From Coraliomargarita sinensis (GTDB lineage: Bacteria > Verrucomicrobiota > Verrucomicrobiia > Opitutales > Coraliomargaritaceae): DNA of 64,000 bases. The DNA lies in the NCBI RefSeq assembly GCF_003185655.1, contig NZ_QHJQ01000003.1, positions 1-64,000 of the forward strand, read 5' to 3'. The notes under the pieces were generated by a model. That model saw only the letters and a program-made list of their open reading frames with translations. It was not told where the DNA came from and ran no database searches. Both the position numbers and the translations under genes were made by a program. Positions 47,682 to 58,178 of this stretch are shown here, piece by piece. How positions within the stretch are numbered: position 1 is the stretch's first letter; each line of letters begins with the position of its first letter.

Positions 47682-48263
47682 ATGCTTCTCAAACCTATAG
47701 TGAAGACAGCCATGCCGAAGAGAACTGGCGGCCAGGGAACCAGCGTCCCTTTCCTGGCTGTGTTATCTTTGGCTCTTTTGTTTTGCTCGCAGACCGCGAT
47801 GTTTTCAAAAACCAGCCTGTCGGAGAAATCTCCCTTTCTCCCTCCGGGCTACGGCACCGAAAAGCCCGAAGAGGCCGAACCCGTGGTGCAACCCCAGGGG
47901 CCGATCAGCCGGGAACTTGAGTTTCGCGGCATTGTCCAGATCGATGGCGTTTACCAATTCAGCCTTTACAATAAGAAAGACCAAAAGGGCTACTGGCTTA
48001 AGGCAAACGAGCGGGAAGACGGTATTTCCGTGAGTAATTATGAAGCCGATTCGTCCACCATTGTTGTGCTCATGAATGGCCGTTCGGAGCGGCTCACCTT
48101 AATGACTGCCAACGAAAAGCCGATGCCGGTGGCACAGACGACGCCGCAGGCGCAAACGACGCGCAATCTTCCTCCCGAACTAAACGTTAAAAAATCAAGT
48201 AACAACAGCAGTAGCCGCAAGGTAGTGCCACGTCGTCGCGTCATCCTCCCGAAGAAGAAGTAA
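47682..48263 (+). CDS. T2SS-linked periplasmic protein, GspC/PilP HR-domain-like
   Basis: A 193-residue protein with a basic start, one hydrophobic segment (about 22-43) that anchors or exports it, then ELEFRGIVQIDGVYQFSLYN and KANEREDGISVSNYEADSSTIVVLMNGRSERLTL in a pattern recalling the homology region of GspC and PilP, which links the inner membrane to the secretin. A Gln/Thr linker and a very basic tail (RKVVPRRRVILPKKK) follow. It starts one base after the gspD stop, so it is almost certainly in the same operon. The GspC/PilP reading is inferred from pattern and context. Confidence 0.6.
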   Translation: MLLKPIVKTAMPKRTGGQGTSVPFLAVLSLALLFCSQTAMFSKTSLSEKSPFLPPGYGTEKPEEAEPVVQPQGPISRELEFRGIVQIDGVYQFSLYNKKDQKGYWLKANEREDGISVSNYEADSSTIVVLMNGRSERLTLMTANEKPMPVAQTTPQAQTTRNLPPELNVKKSSNNSSSRKVVPRRRVILPKKK

Positions 48264-48292
48264 TACCTGATTGGCGCTAATTTGAGCGCGTT

Positions 48293-48386
48293 TAACGTAG
48301 TCGCACCGCTTCAGCCGTGCGACCCGCATCGGGCAAGCGATACCATCTGCACTTGCAAGCAGCCAGCTAAAGCAGACTGTCTACGC
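48293..48386. repeat. Palindromic intergenic repeat, copy 2
   Basis: TAACGTAGTCGCACCGCTTC then AGCCG shares its first 14 bases and most of the arm with the copy at 20723. The right arm reads CAGCTAAAGCAGACTGTCTA, complementary to the left with mismatches. Arms of about 26 bases flank a centre that differs between copies. It lies between convergent genes. Confidence 0.75.
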
Positions 48387-48532
48387 TTTGTAGAAGGTTT
48401 GCCCTGATGATCTATCCTCGTCGCGATTTTGCGGCAGCAAGGTCGAAATTCCTCCCGCGCTGACCAATCGACGGCACTCGCGTGACTTTGCTACAAGCTT
48501 GTAAATCGGGCCATACCTCTCACAAATTGATA

Positions 48533-50764
<2,232 letters not shown>

Positions 50765-50777
50765 TTATGTGTGTGTA

Positions 50778-51968
50778 TTATCCGAGCTTGGAACAAAAGC
50801 GTGTCAGACGCTCCAAGCCCTTTTCGATGACTTCATCCGAAGTGGCATAACTCAGCCGCATGTAGCCGGGCGCACCAAAGCCCTCCCCCGGGACCACAGC
50901 CACCTTCTCTTCTTCAAGAATCTTGCTGGCAAAATCGTGAGCCGAAAGTCCGAAGGCATCCATTTTCGGGAAGAGGTAGAAGGCACCCTGGGCACGCGCA
51001 CACTCGATGCCGTCGATCGCATTCAGACCCTCGAGCAGGAAGAGGCGACGACGATCGAATACTTCGAGCATGCCCTTGACCGCTTCCATGGACTTATCCC
51101 ACTGCTGCATCGCCGCCAGTGCTCCGTATTGGGCAAAGGTGGTCGCATTCGAGCTGGTCTGACTCTGAATACTGGCTACGGCCTTGGCAATCGGTGCCGG
51201 AGCCATCAGCGTGCCCAGACGCCAGCCGGTCATGGAGAATGTCTTGCTGAAGCCAGCCACGGTGATCACCGAATCGGCTGCTTCCTTGGAGAAAGACGCA
51301 GGACTCACATGCTCCACACCGTCATAAAGGAGATACTCATAAATCTCATCGGACATGATGTAGATTCCAGCTTCGATCGCAACCTGCGTGAGCGCCTCGA
51401 GTTCGTCACGGGTGTAAACCGTGCCGGTCGGATTGGACGGGCTGTTGAGCACAACCAAGCGGGTCTTGGGCGTAATCGCCTCGCGAAGCTGTTCAGGCGT
51501 GATTTTGAATTCGCTTTCCTTGCCTGCGAAGATCGTCTTGGGAGTGCCCCCGGCAAGCTTCACCATTTCAGGATAGCTTACCCAGAATGGTGCGGGAATG
51601 ATGACCTCGTCACCGGGGCTGACCACTGCCATGATAGCGAGACTACAGGAATACTTGCCTCCGGGGCTGACAACCACCTGAGACGGCTCAACACCCTCGA
51701 CTTTATTGTCTCTCACATATTTTTCAGCGATCGCCGCCCGTAGATCAGGTATGCCGGGCGCCGGCGCATACTTGGTCTTACCCTCAGCCAGCGCCTTGGC
51801 GCAGGCCTCCTTGATGAACTCAGGCGTATCAAAGTCCGGTTCCCCGGCTCCGAACCCACAGACGTCTTCGCCGGCGGCTTTGAGTTCTTTGGCTTTCGCA
51901 TCGACGGCCAGAGTCGGTGAAGGTGTGATGTTTCTGGCCCAGGTGGATAATTTGGCTTCTTTTGACAT
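50778..51968 (-). CDS. PLP-dependent aminotransferase, aspartate aminotransferase type (class I)
   Basis: A 396-residue fold-type I enzyme, most like the AspB/AspC-type Igamma group, transferring an amino group between aspartate (or aromatic amino acids) and 2-oxoglutarate. [42 protein letters not shown] and the PLP lysine in [15 protein letters not shown] (Lys242) are present; the substrate-carboxylate Arg is in [11 protein letters not shown]-tailed hairpin lies immediately before its ATG, and icd lies 22 bp downstream. Confidence 0.93.
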   Translation of the reverse strand: MSKEAKLSTWARNITPSPTLAVDAKAKELKAAGEDVCGFGAGEPDFDTPEFIKEACAKALAEGKTKYAPAPGIPDLRAAIAEKYVRDNKVEGVEPSQVVVSPGGKYSCSLAIMAVVSPGDEVIIPAPFWVSYPEMVKLAGGTPKTIFAGKESEFKITPEQLREAITPKTRLVVLNSPSNPTGTVYTRDELEALTQVAIEAGIYIMSDEIYEYLLYDGVEHVSPASFSKEAADSVITVAGFSKTFSMTGWRLGTLMAPAPIAKAVASIQSQTSSNATTFAQYGALAAMQQWDKSMEAVKGMLEVFDRRRLFLLEGLNAIDGIECARAQGAFYLFPKMDAFGLSAHDFASKILEEEKVAVVPGEGFGAPGYMRLSYATSDEVIEKGLERLTRFCSKLG

Positions 51969-51971
51969 AAG

Positions 51972-52025
51972 TAATAAAAAACGCTCTTGTAGCGTCCACC
52001 TTAGGAAGATGGAACCACAAGAGCG
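51972..52025 (-). terminator. Intrinsic terminator hairpin just upstream of the aminotransferase
   Basis: On the minus strand a 9-bp stem CGCTCTTGT / ACAAGAGCG, with a 26-base loop that itself can pair, is followed at once by TTTTTTATTA. The T run ends only a few bases before the aminotransferase ATG. It most simply ends the upstream H1-like gene (stop codon 60 bp away) but could also act as an attenuator for the aminotransferase. Confidence 0.8.
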
Positions 52026-52086
52026 CAGGAATTAAGACTTCTGCCTAGGCAAAAGCAAGCCTAGCCTAATAATCTCGAAAGGCGGG

Positions 52087-52887
52087 CTATTTCTTCTTAG
52101 CCTTTTTAGCTACTTTCTTTTTGGCTGCCTTCTTTTTAGGAGCTTTTTTGGCCGCCTTTTTCTTAGCTACCTTTTTCTTGGCGGCTTTTTTCTTGGCTGG
52201 CTTCTTCGCTACCTTCTTTTTGACGGCTTTTTTCTTAGCAGCTTTCTTAGCGACCTTCTTTTTGGCCGCCTTCTTGGCTACCTTTTTCTTAGCAGCTTTT
52301 TTAGCGACCTTTTTCTTGGCCGTTTTCTTGGCTGCCTTCTTTTTGACCGCCTTCTTAGCTGCCTTTTTCTTGGCTGGCTTTTTAGCTACCTTCTTCTTGG
52401 CGGCTTTTTTCTTAGCAGCTTTTTTGGCGACTTTCTTCTTGGCCGGTTTATTGGCTACTTTCTTTACTGGCTTTTTAGCCACCTTCTTTTTAACAGCCTT
52501 TTTCTTGGCTGGTGCTTTGCGAACTACCTTTTTAGGAGCCGCCTTTTTCTTGGTTGCTTTTTTCTTAGGCATAGTGGTTTCAGGGTTAAAGTCCGGAAGT
52601 TCGGACGGTAGAGAATCCAATGCAGCCCGGAGTAACTCCCCCAGGCTGACTTTCTTTTGCTTACTCAAGCGTACAAGATGCTGACGTGACTTGTCTGACA
52701 ATCGAACCGACACCTGTTGATGTCCCTGCGAGCCAAGGTTCAATTCAGACACTTTCAAAGTGCTAACCGCATACCGAATAACCTCACTTAATGATCGTGC
52801 ACCGGTTCGGCGCTGAAGCTTCTTCAACTTCTCGAGGAGGTCTTGTTGAAGATCAAATGTTAAGGGGCTCGTTTTTCCACTACTCAT
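52087..52887 (-). CDS. Double ribbon-helix-helix-like protein fused to a histone H1-like Lys/Ala tail
   Basis: A 266-residue protein. Residues 9-43 (SPLTFDLQQDLLEKLKKLQ, then SLSEVIRYAVSTL) and 57-92 (QQVSVRLSDKSRQHLVRLSK, then SLGELLRAALDSL) each look like a CopG-type ribbon-helix-helix unit. From residue 107 on, the protein is an almost pure AKKKAAKK repeat, like bacterial histone H1-like proteins that bind and compact DNA. An internal ATG at residue 106 (52572, MPKKKATKK) could start a tail-only product. A GTG at 52911 would add eight residues. A nucleoid role is inferred from composition. Confidence 0.8.
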   Translation of the reverse strand: MSSGKTSPLTFDLQQDLLEKLKKLQRRTGARSLSEVIRYAVSTLKVSELNLGSQGHQQVSVRLSDKSRQHLVRLSKQKKVSLGELLRAALDSLPSELPDFNPETTMPKKKATKKKAAPKKVVRKAPAKKKAVKKKVAKKPVKKVANKPAKKKVAKKAAKKKAAKKKVAKKPAKKKAAKKAVKKKAAKKTAKKKVAKKAAKKKVAKKAAKKKVAKKAAKKKAVKKKVAKKPAKKKAAKKKVAKKKAAKKAPKKKAAKKKVAKKAKKK

Positions 52888-53081
52888 AAGTAGTCGCTTC
52901 GCGATGGTCACAAAGCTGAATTGGGTAATGATTAAGTCAATACAAAATCATAACTTACAAAAGCTTCAAACGCGTGTGTTCTTTTTATGAAAACGCCGAC
53001 CATAAAAACTCAGCTACGATGTCGCTGACATATTATCATCAACATATCGTAGATGTCGCATAACATAAGATATGTTTTCAC

Positions 53082-53993
53082 TTACTTTCTATCGCAACAG
53101 ACACTGGATGCAGGCGCTTCGACATCTTCTTCCGGAAAATCAAAAAGTTTTTCATCCAAACGAAGCCCGACACTGGCATCCACAACGTTGAAGGTTGTTC
53201 TGTCTTCGCTCGGGTAATCGATCAACGTGATCCGTTTTACGATGTATTGTTCTTGGACCTTCTTGATGCTTTCGACCGCAAACTTGGAGCGCACCGTTTC
53301 GTCTTCATCAATCACTTCAACTCGCCAAAGCGCATTATATGTATCGTCCAGCGAAACACGCACACCTTTGATACCCTGCCGTTCACTTTCGGACCCTTCC
53401 GGAGGAATCATTAGAAATTCCTGGGCAACCCGGCTGGCCCCGACCAGCGAAGGTCCCTGATAGATGAATTCCTCCCAATAGATGAAAGGCATTTGCAGAT
53501 CGAAAACCGAATAGACCAGACCGGGTAAGAGCGGTTCAAAGAGTGCCTCCCCCTCAACGGGTGAAAACTCTTCTGAATCATCGTTCCGCATCCAGGCGCT
53601 GGGTTTCGGGCCGTTCTGGACAATTATTTCTACCGGCGCGGTGGCGGCTCCCTCTTCGGCATCTCCGGGTAGAATCTTAAAGCGCGTCACCGCACCCTGC
53701 TCATTCCAGGAGCCCCACATAATTCCGTCGTATCGAACCGTACGCGCCCGACGCGGTTTATGCTCGAGCTGAAATTCAAAAACATAATCGCCCTGCAGTC
53801 GCTGCTGACGAAAGGCTTCAAGGCGCCGCCCCCCTTCTTCCTGGTCGATTCGCTCCATTCCCGGTTTCACCACATTGCTCGACGGGCGCTGAGCATTCGA
53901 CGGCAAGAGGGCAAAGAAAAGGCCAACCACTGCGAAAACGCAGTGCGTTGGCCTTAAGGAAGAAGATTTCGGATAAAGATTTTTGAGATACAT
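53082..53993 (-). CDS. Exported protein resembling outer-membrane lipoprotein-sorting proteins
   Basis: A 303-residue protein with a hydrophobic export signal (about 18-34, ending SNAQ) and a beta-rich body: GDYVFEFQLEHKPRRARTVR, FEPLLPGLVYSVFDLQMPF, WEEFIYQGPS and VKRITLIDYPSEDRTTFNV, the latter resembling the closing part of LolA/TP0789-like lipoprotein-sorting proteins. Family membership is tentative. Its ATG overlaps the secG stop (TAATG), so it is translated with secG. A disordered tail carries two Cys (SVCCDRK). Confidence 0.55.
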   Translation of the reverse strand: MYLKNLYPKSSSLRPTHCVFAVVGLFFALLPSNAQRPSSNVVKPGMERIDQEEGGRRLEAFRQQRLQGDYVFEFQLEHKPRRARTVRYDGIMWGSWNEQGAVTRFKILPGDAEEGAATAPVEIIVQNGPKPSAWMRNDDSEEFSPVEGEALFEPLLPGLVYSVFDLQMPFIYWEEFIYQGPSLVGASRVAQEFLMIPPEGSESERQGIKGVRVSLDDTYNALWRVEVIDEDETVRSKFAVESIKKVQEQYIVKRITLIDYPSEDRTTFNVVDASVGLRLDEKLFDFPEEDVEAPASSVCCDRK

Positions 53994-54463
53994 TAATTCT
54001 TTTCGGGCGAAGCCTCGGCTGCTTCGGCATCAACGGCTTCGGTCACTTCAGCCGCTGCGGCTTCAACTTCTTCCGTAACTGACTCGATAACACCCGCCTC
54101 GGTTCCATCTTCAGCAGCATTATTCATTACTCCGGTGACAGTCTCTGCACCTTCGTCCGTTTCGGTCTCGCCAGCAGTGATCAGAGTTTCGGCATCGACT
54201 TCCTGAATTTTATCAGCCGCTTCGGCCTGATAGAGCAGATACAAGCCAAGCGCCACGACAAAGAAAGCGACGATACCGTAGATCGTACCTTTCATCAGGA
54301 TGCTGTTGGTCTCGGAACCGAAAGCGGACTCGGCTGCGCCACCACCAAGGGCTGCGCCCATGCCACCGCTTTGGCTGGTGCGCTGCATAAGCACGACCAA
54401 AATGACAAATGCCGAGATCAGCAGAAGAACAAGAGTGAGAAGACTGATTAAGAGAGTGCCCAT
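53993..54463 (-). CDS. secG: Preprotein translocase subunit SecG with acidic tail
   Basis: A 156-residue subunit of the SecYEG channel. Two membrane helices (about 2-25 and 61-80) flank the conserved loop [20 protein letters not shown] then [13 protein letters not shown], the SecG signature. The C-terminal 70 residues are Glu/Ala/Thr-rich and acidic, roughly doubling the usual size. The ATG at 54463 is chosen because it begins at the first helix; an upstream extension overlaps the divergent patB gene and is not SecG-like. The stop codon overlaps the start of the following gene. Confidence 0.92.
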   Translation of the reverse strand: MGTLLISLLTLVLLLISAFVILVVLMQRTSQSGGMGAALGGGAAESAFGSETNSILMKGTIYGIVAFFVVALGLYLLYQAEAADKIQEVDAETLITAGETETDEGAETVTGVMNNAAEDGTEAGVIESVTEEVEAAAAEVTEAVDAEAAEASPEKN

Positions 54464-54572
54464 AATTAAGACGGGGAATTTGAAAAAGGGACGTAACATG
54501 CCGAGCGGGGCGGCGAGTTCAAGCGAGAAATTGGATTGCACGCATCTAGTCTGCCGTTGATCGTCACGGGAT

Positions 54573-55730
54573 ATGACCAAGTTCAACTATGATTTTGACC
54601 ACTGCCCGGACCGGAACGGCCTCGGGAGCCTGAAATGGGACAAATACAAGGGCAGCGATATCCTCCCCCTCTGGGTGGCGGATATGGATTTTGTGGCGGC
54701 ACCGGAGATCGTGTCGGCGCTTCAGGAGCGCCTGGACCACGGTGTTTTTGGCTACACCATCCCCCACGAAGGACCCATTGAGGCGGTCATCAACTATCTG
54801 GACCGCCAGCATAACTACAGTGCAAAAGCCTCCTGGCTGAATTTTCTTCCGGGGCTGGTGCCTGCGATCAACCTCTGCGTCCACGCATTCACCAAACCGG
54901 AGGAGTCGGTCATGACCGCGACTCCGGTCTATCCGCCTTTCCTCAGTGCGCCCGACTATGCCGGACGTGAATTGATAAAAGTCCCCCTCTGCCTCGACAA
55001 GCAGGATCGCTGGACGCTCGATATCGAGGCCATGGAAGCGGCCGTAAAACCGCATACCCGCCTTTTGGTTCTATGCAGCCCGCACAATCCAGTCGGGCGG
55101 GTCTTCAACAAAGAGGAACTCATTGAACTGGCCGACTTCTGTGAGCGGCACGACTTAATCCTGATCTCCGACGAAATTCACTGTGATCTCGTGTTCGACC
55201 AGAGCGTCAAACACACCGTGACAGCGACGCTCAATGAATCCATTGCCAAACGCACGGTTACTTTGATGGCTCCCAGCAAGACCTACAACCTGCCGGGTCT
55301 GGCCTGTGCTTTTTCCGTGATCGAGGACCCGCAGCTGCGCACCCAGTTCCGCAATACTACTCGGGGGATCATCACCGAAGTGAATTGCTTCGGCTACGCG
55401 GCCTGTCAGGCTGCATACAATCATGGTGAGCCCTGGAGGCAGGAATTGCTTCGCTATCTTCGTGGCAACTACGAACTGGTTTACGATTTCATTAAGCGAG
55501 AGCTGCCCCAGATTACCTTTCGACCGATGGAGTCGACCTACCTCGCCTGGTTTGACGTGAGTGGACTCAAACTGGATAAGCCGACGCAATTTTTCGAGCA
55601 GCATGGGGTTGGCCTTTCGGATGGTGTGCCTTTCGACGGCAAAGAACACTTGCGCCTGAACTTCGGCTGCCCGCGCGCAAGACTGGAGGAAGGACTGCAA
55701 CGCATGAAATCAGCCGTTGATACGCTCTAG
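54573..55730 (+). CDS. patB: PatB/MalY-type PLP enzyme (cystathionine beta-lyase)
   Basis: A 385-residue fold-type I PLP enzyme of the MalY/PatB group, which cleaves C-S bonds in cystathionine or cysteine conjugates. Motifs are [10 protein letters not shown] near the N-terminus, [29 protein letters not shown] and the PLP lysine in [12 protein letters not shown] (Lys236), then [17 protein letters not shown]. Length is normal. It is divergent from secG (110 bp) and followed 7 bp later by hslR. Confidence 0.92.
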   Translation: MTKFNYDFDHCPDRNGLGSLKWDKYKGSDILPLWVADMDFVAAPEIVSALQERLDHGVFGYTIPHEGPIEAVINYLDRQHNYSAKASWLNFLPGLVPAINLCVHAFTKPEESVMTATPVYPPFLSAPDYAGRELIKVPLCLDKQDRWTLDIEAMEAAVKPHTRLLVLCSPHNPVGRVFNKEELIELADFCERHDLILISDEIHCDLVFDQSVKHTVTATLNESIAKRTVTLMAPSKTYNLPGLACAFSVIEDPQLRTQFRNTTRGIITEVNCFGYAACQAAYNHGEPWRQELLRYLRGNYELVYDFIKRELPQITFRPMESTYLAWFDVSGLKLDKPTQFFEQHGVGLSDGVPFDGKEHLRLNFGCPRARLEEGLQRMKSAVDTL

Positions 55731-55737
55731 TTTGGCC

Positions 55738-56118
55738 ATGGACGCAGTTCGTTTGGACAAGTGGCTCTGGGCCGTTCGTGTTTACAAAACACGAACGGAT
55801 GCCGCCGATGCCTGCCGGGGCTCGGCCGTGCGCGTGAATGGAAACATCGCCAAGCCCTCGGCCAAACTTCGTGCCGGCGATACGGTCGTGGCCCGGACCA
55901 AAGCCCTCACCCGCACACTGCATGTGCTGGATCTCACGGAAAAGCGGATCGGTGCGGCGCTGGTATCTGAATACCTCGAGGACCGGACGCCCGAAAGTGA
56001 ATATGAAGCAGCCCGGGAAAAACGAGATAATGCGCGCTTATTCTCTCACAAGGGACAAGGACGCCCGACTAAGAAGGACCGGCGGGACATCGAGAAATTA
56101 ATCGGACCGGACTACTGA
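55738..56118 (+). CDS. hslR: S4-domain RNA-binding protein, Hsp15-like
   Basis: A 126-residue protein. Residues 1-60 are an S4 RNA-binding domain (VRLDKWLWAVRVYKTRTDAA, SAVRVNGNIAKPSAKLRAGD). The C-terminus is basic and helical (GRPTKKDRRDIEKLIGPDY), as in Hsp15, which binds 50S subunits carrying stalled nascent chains. The ATG at 55738 starts at the domain; an upstream in-frame ATG lies inside patB. It is followed 2 bp later by the methyltransferase gene. Confidence 0.92.
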   Translation: MDAVRLDKWLWAVRVYKTRTDAADACRGSAVRVNGNIAKPSAKLRAGDTVVARTKALTRTLHVLDLTEKRIGAALVSEYLEDRTPESEYEAAREKRDNARLFSHKGQGRPTKKDRRDIEKLIGPDY

Positions 56119-56120
56119 AA

Positions 56121-56756
56121 ATGGCTTACGAGGAGATTGACTACGAGCCGTCCGAATTGCCGCTGACCGGAAAGGTTCGGGCGCTGGTTGATGCGGCGGA
56201 AAAACGCTTTGAAGCCTTCTATGCGCAAAAGCTCAACAAACGCTACCCACGCTACATCGCCAGTGAGCCGGCGCAGGTATATGCAGCGCTGCGGTGGGTC
56301 TCCGAGCGCGGGCTGACTCCCGGTGAAAAATTCATCGAATGGGGCAGCGGATTCGGCATCGCAACCGGCATGGCCGCCCTGCTCGACTACGAGGCGACCG
56401 GTATCGAACTCCGGGAAGGACTGGTTGACATCGCGCGGGAGCTTATGGCCGGCCAATCCATTGACGCTGAATTCATCTGCACGAGCTATATACCCGAAGG
56501 TTATCTCGAGTATGACATCGCCGGGGGCAGCGACATCGTCCCCGACGACAGTTTCGGCCACCAACTCGAAGCCGGACCGGTCTATCAGGACGTGTACCAT
56601 GAAATCGACATCGCGGAAGTTGATCTCTTCTACGTTTACCCCTGGCCGGGTGAGCAGGAAATGATGCTCAAACTCTTTGATGCCGTTGCCGGAGTGGACG
56701 CCATTCTCATCGCTTACTTCGGGGACCGAGAGATCTGCATCTACCGTAAGCTATAA
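56121..56756 (+). CDS. Class I SAM-dependent methyltransferase-like protein
   Basis: A 211-residue protein of unknown substrate. The segment EKFIEWGSGFGIATGMAAL is a glycine-rich SAM-binding motif I, followed by GIELREGLVDIARELM (acidic loop at the end of strand 2). DLFYVYPWPGEQEMMLKLF may correspond to motif IV, although a D/N-PP-Y type active site is absent. It is one of a run of three plus-strand genes with patB and hslR, almost without gaps, but this gives no clear functional hint. Confidence 0.72.
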   Translation: MAYEEIDYEPSELPLTGKVRALVDAAEKRFEAFYAQKLNKRYPRYIASEPAQVYAALRWVSERGLTPGEKFIEWGSGFGIATGMAALLDYEATGIELREGLVDIARELMAGQSIDAEFICTSYIPEGYLEYDIAGGSDIVPDDSFGHQLEAGPVYQDVYHEIDIAEVDLFYVYPWPGEQEMMLKLFDAVAGVDAILIAYFGDREICIYRKL

Positions 56757-56765
56757 TTGCCGGAC

Positions 56766-56807
56766 GGACCGCTTGGAATGACGACACCCGACGAATTCCA
56801 GTGGTCC
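56766..56807 (-). terminator. Possible hairpin at the 3' end of thrC
   Basis: An imperfect inverted repeat, GGACC-GCTTGGAA / TTCCAGTGGTCC, lies just past the thrC stop in the gap between convergent genes. There is no T tail, so terminator activity is uncertain. Confidence 0.35.
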
Positions 56808-56816
56808 ACTTACAGC

Positions 56817-58175
56817 CTACGCTTGCTTATGCTCCCGCATGAATGCCTTGATTGCCTCCGGTGTGGGCTCAACAAAATGTTTCACCACTTCTTTCGCCTT
56901 GAGTGCTTCCAATGAGGGGTGCGTGGAATCCACGGAGAGCGCCTCGGCGATCGTATCGGGAAATTTTGCCGGATGCGCGGTGGCCAGAATCAAATTCGGC
57001 CCCTCCGGAAGATCGGTAAACCCACAGGCAGTGTGCGGATCCACGACGTAGCTGTATTTCCGGTAAACTTCGCTGATGATAGAAGCGATCCCCGCATCAT
57101 CGGTGCGGGAGCTGCTGAAAGTTCCCGGATCAAAGTTTTCAAAGGTATACTGCCCGGACGACTTGAACGTCTGCATGATTGCACGCACTTTATCCGGATC
57201 GCAGCCTTCGGCATAATAAATGAAGCGCTCAAAATTTGAAGCGACCTGTATATCCATGGATGGCGCCACGCTGGGGGCGACATCGCCCAAAGCATACGTT
57301 CCGGTTTGGAAGAGACGATGCAGGATATCATTCTGATTCGTTGCGACACGGAAGCCTTTAATCGGGACGCCCATACGTTGGAGAAGCCAACCGGCCAGAA
57401 CATTACCAAAATTACCCGTGGGCACGACGAAGGTCGTCTGCTCACGAAGTGCAGCGGGCAATCTGTAAAATGAATACAGGTAGTAGACGCACTGTGCTAA
57501 AATACGGGCCAGATTAATTGAGTTCACCGCGGACAAACCGATTTCATCGGCAAATTCGCGGTCTTCGAAGACGGTCTTCATGGCCGCCTGGGCATCGTCG
57601 AAGCTACCCTTGATTGCGAGCGGGAAGACATTATCCGCCCCAGTGCAGGTCATCTGACGCTCCTGCAGTGGAGAGATGCGGCCATCCGGATAAAGAATAA
57701 AAGTCCTGACGCCTTTCTTCCCCAGCAATCCATGGATCGCCGCCGCTCCAGTATCGCCGGATGTGGCGCCCAAAACGGAAATCGGCTTCCCGGTCCGGGC
57801 GATCTGCGCCTCGTAAAAGTTCCCCAGTAGTTGGAGCGCAAAGTCCTTAAAGGCCAAGGTCGGACCGTGAAACAACTCCAGCACGTATAAAGAATCGGAG
57901 AGCTTCCTTACCGGAGCGATCTCGGCATGATCGAAATTCTGGTAAGAACGTTCAATCATCGCACTAAGCTCGGCGCGATCCAGATCCGTGGCAAAAAGAG
58001 AAAAGAAGGCGTCACAGAGCTGAGGATAGCTCAGGTCTGCCCAGTCCGCCAGCTTCGGCTTTAAGTCGGGCAGTGTCTCCGGCAGATACAACCCCCCGTC
58101 CGGAGCCAGGCCATGGGCAACCGCCGTGGAAAAATCGACCGGCGGAACCTGCCCCCGCGTGCTGATGTATTGCAT
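56817..58175 (-). CDS. thrC: Threonine synthase
   Basis: A 452-residue fold-type II PLP enzyme making threonine from O-phosphohomoserine. The PLP lysine is Lys110 in LAFKDFALQLLGNF; ATSGDTGAAAIHGLLG and VVPTGNFGNVLAGWLL bind the cofactor phosphate and substrate. The N-terminal YISTRGQVPPVDFSTAV and length fit the longer (class I) form of the enzyme. It starts 3 bp after the lysC stop, so the two form an operon of the aspartate pathway. Confidence 0.96.
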   Translation of the reverse strand: MQYISTRGQVPPVDFSTAVAHGLAPDGGLYLPETLPDLKPKLADWADLSYPQLCDAFFSLFATDLDRAELSAMIERSYQNFDHAEIAPVRKLSDSLYVLELFHGPTLAFKDFALQLLGNFYEAQIARTGKPISVLGATSGDTGAAAIHGLLGKKGVRTFILYPDGRISPLQERQMTCTGADNVFPLAIKGSFDDAQAAMKTVFEDREFADEIGLSAVNSINLARILAQCVYYLYSFYRLPAALREQTTFVVPTGNFGNVLAGWLLQRMGVPIKGFRVATNQNDILHRLFQTGTYALGDVAPSVAPSMDIQVASNFERFIYYAEGCDPDKVRAIMQTFKSSGQYTFENFDPGTFSSSRTDDAGIASIISEVYRKYSYVVDPHTACGFTDLPEGPNLILATAHPAKFPDTIAEALSVDSTHPSLEALKAKEVVKHFVEPTPEAIKAFMREHKQA

Positions 58176-58178
58176 GGG

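Noticed and set aside
52087..52570. Dense short repeats that could suggest a CRISPR array or satellite DNA
   Set aside because: They are the codons of the Lys/Ala tail of the H1-like protein; period and frame follow AAK units, with no spacers. The hydrophobic ORF on the opposite strand (52121-52684) is a shadow of this.
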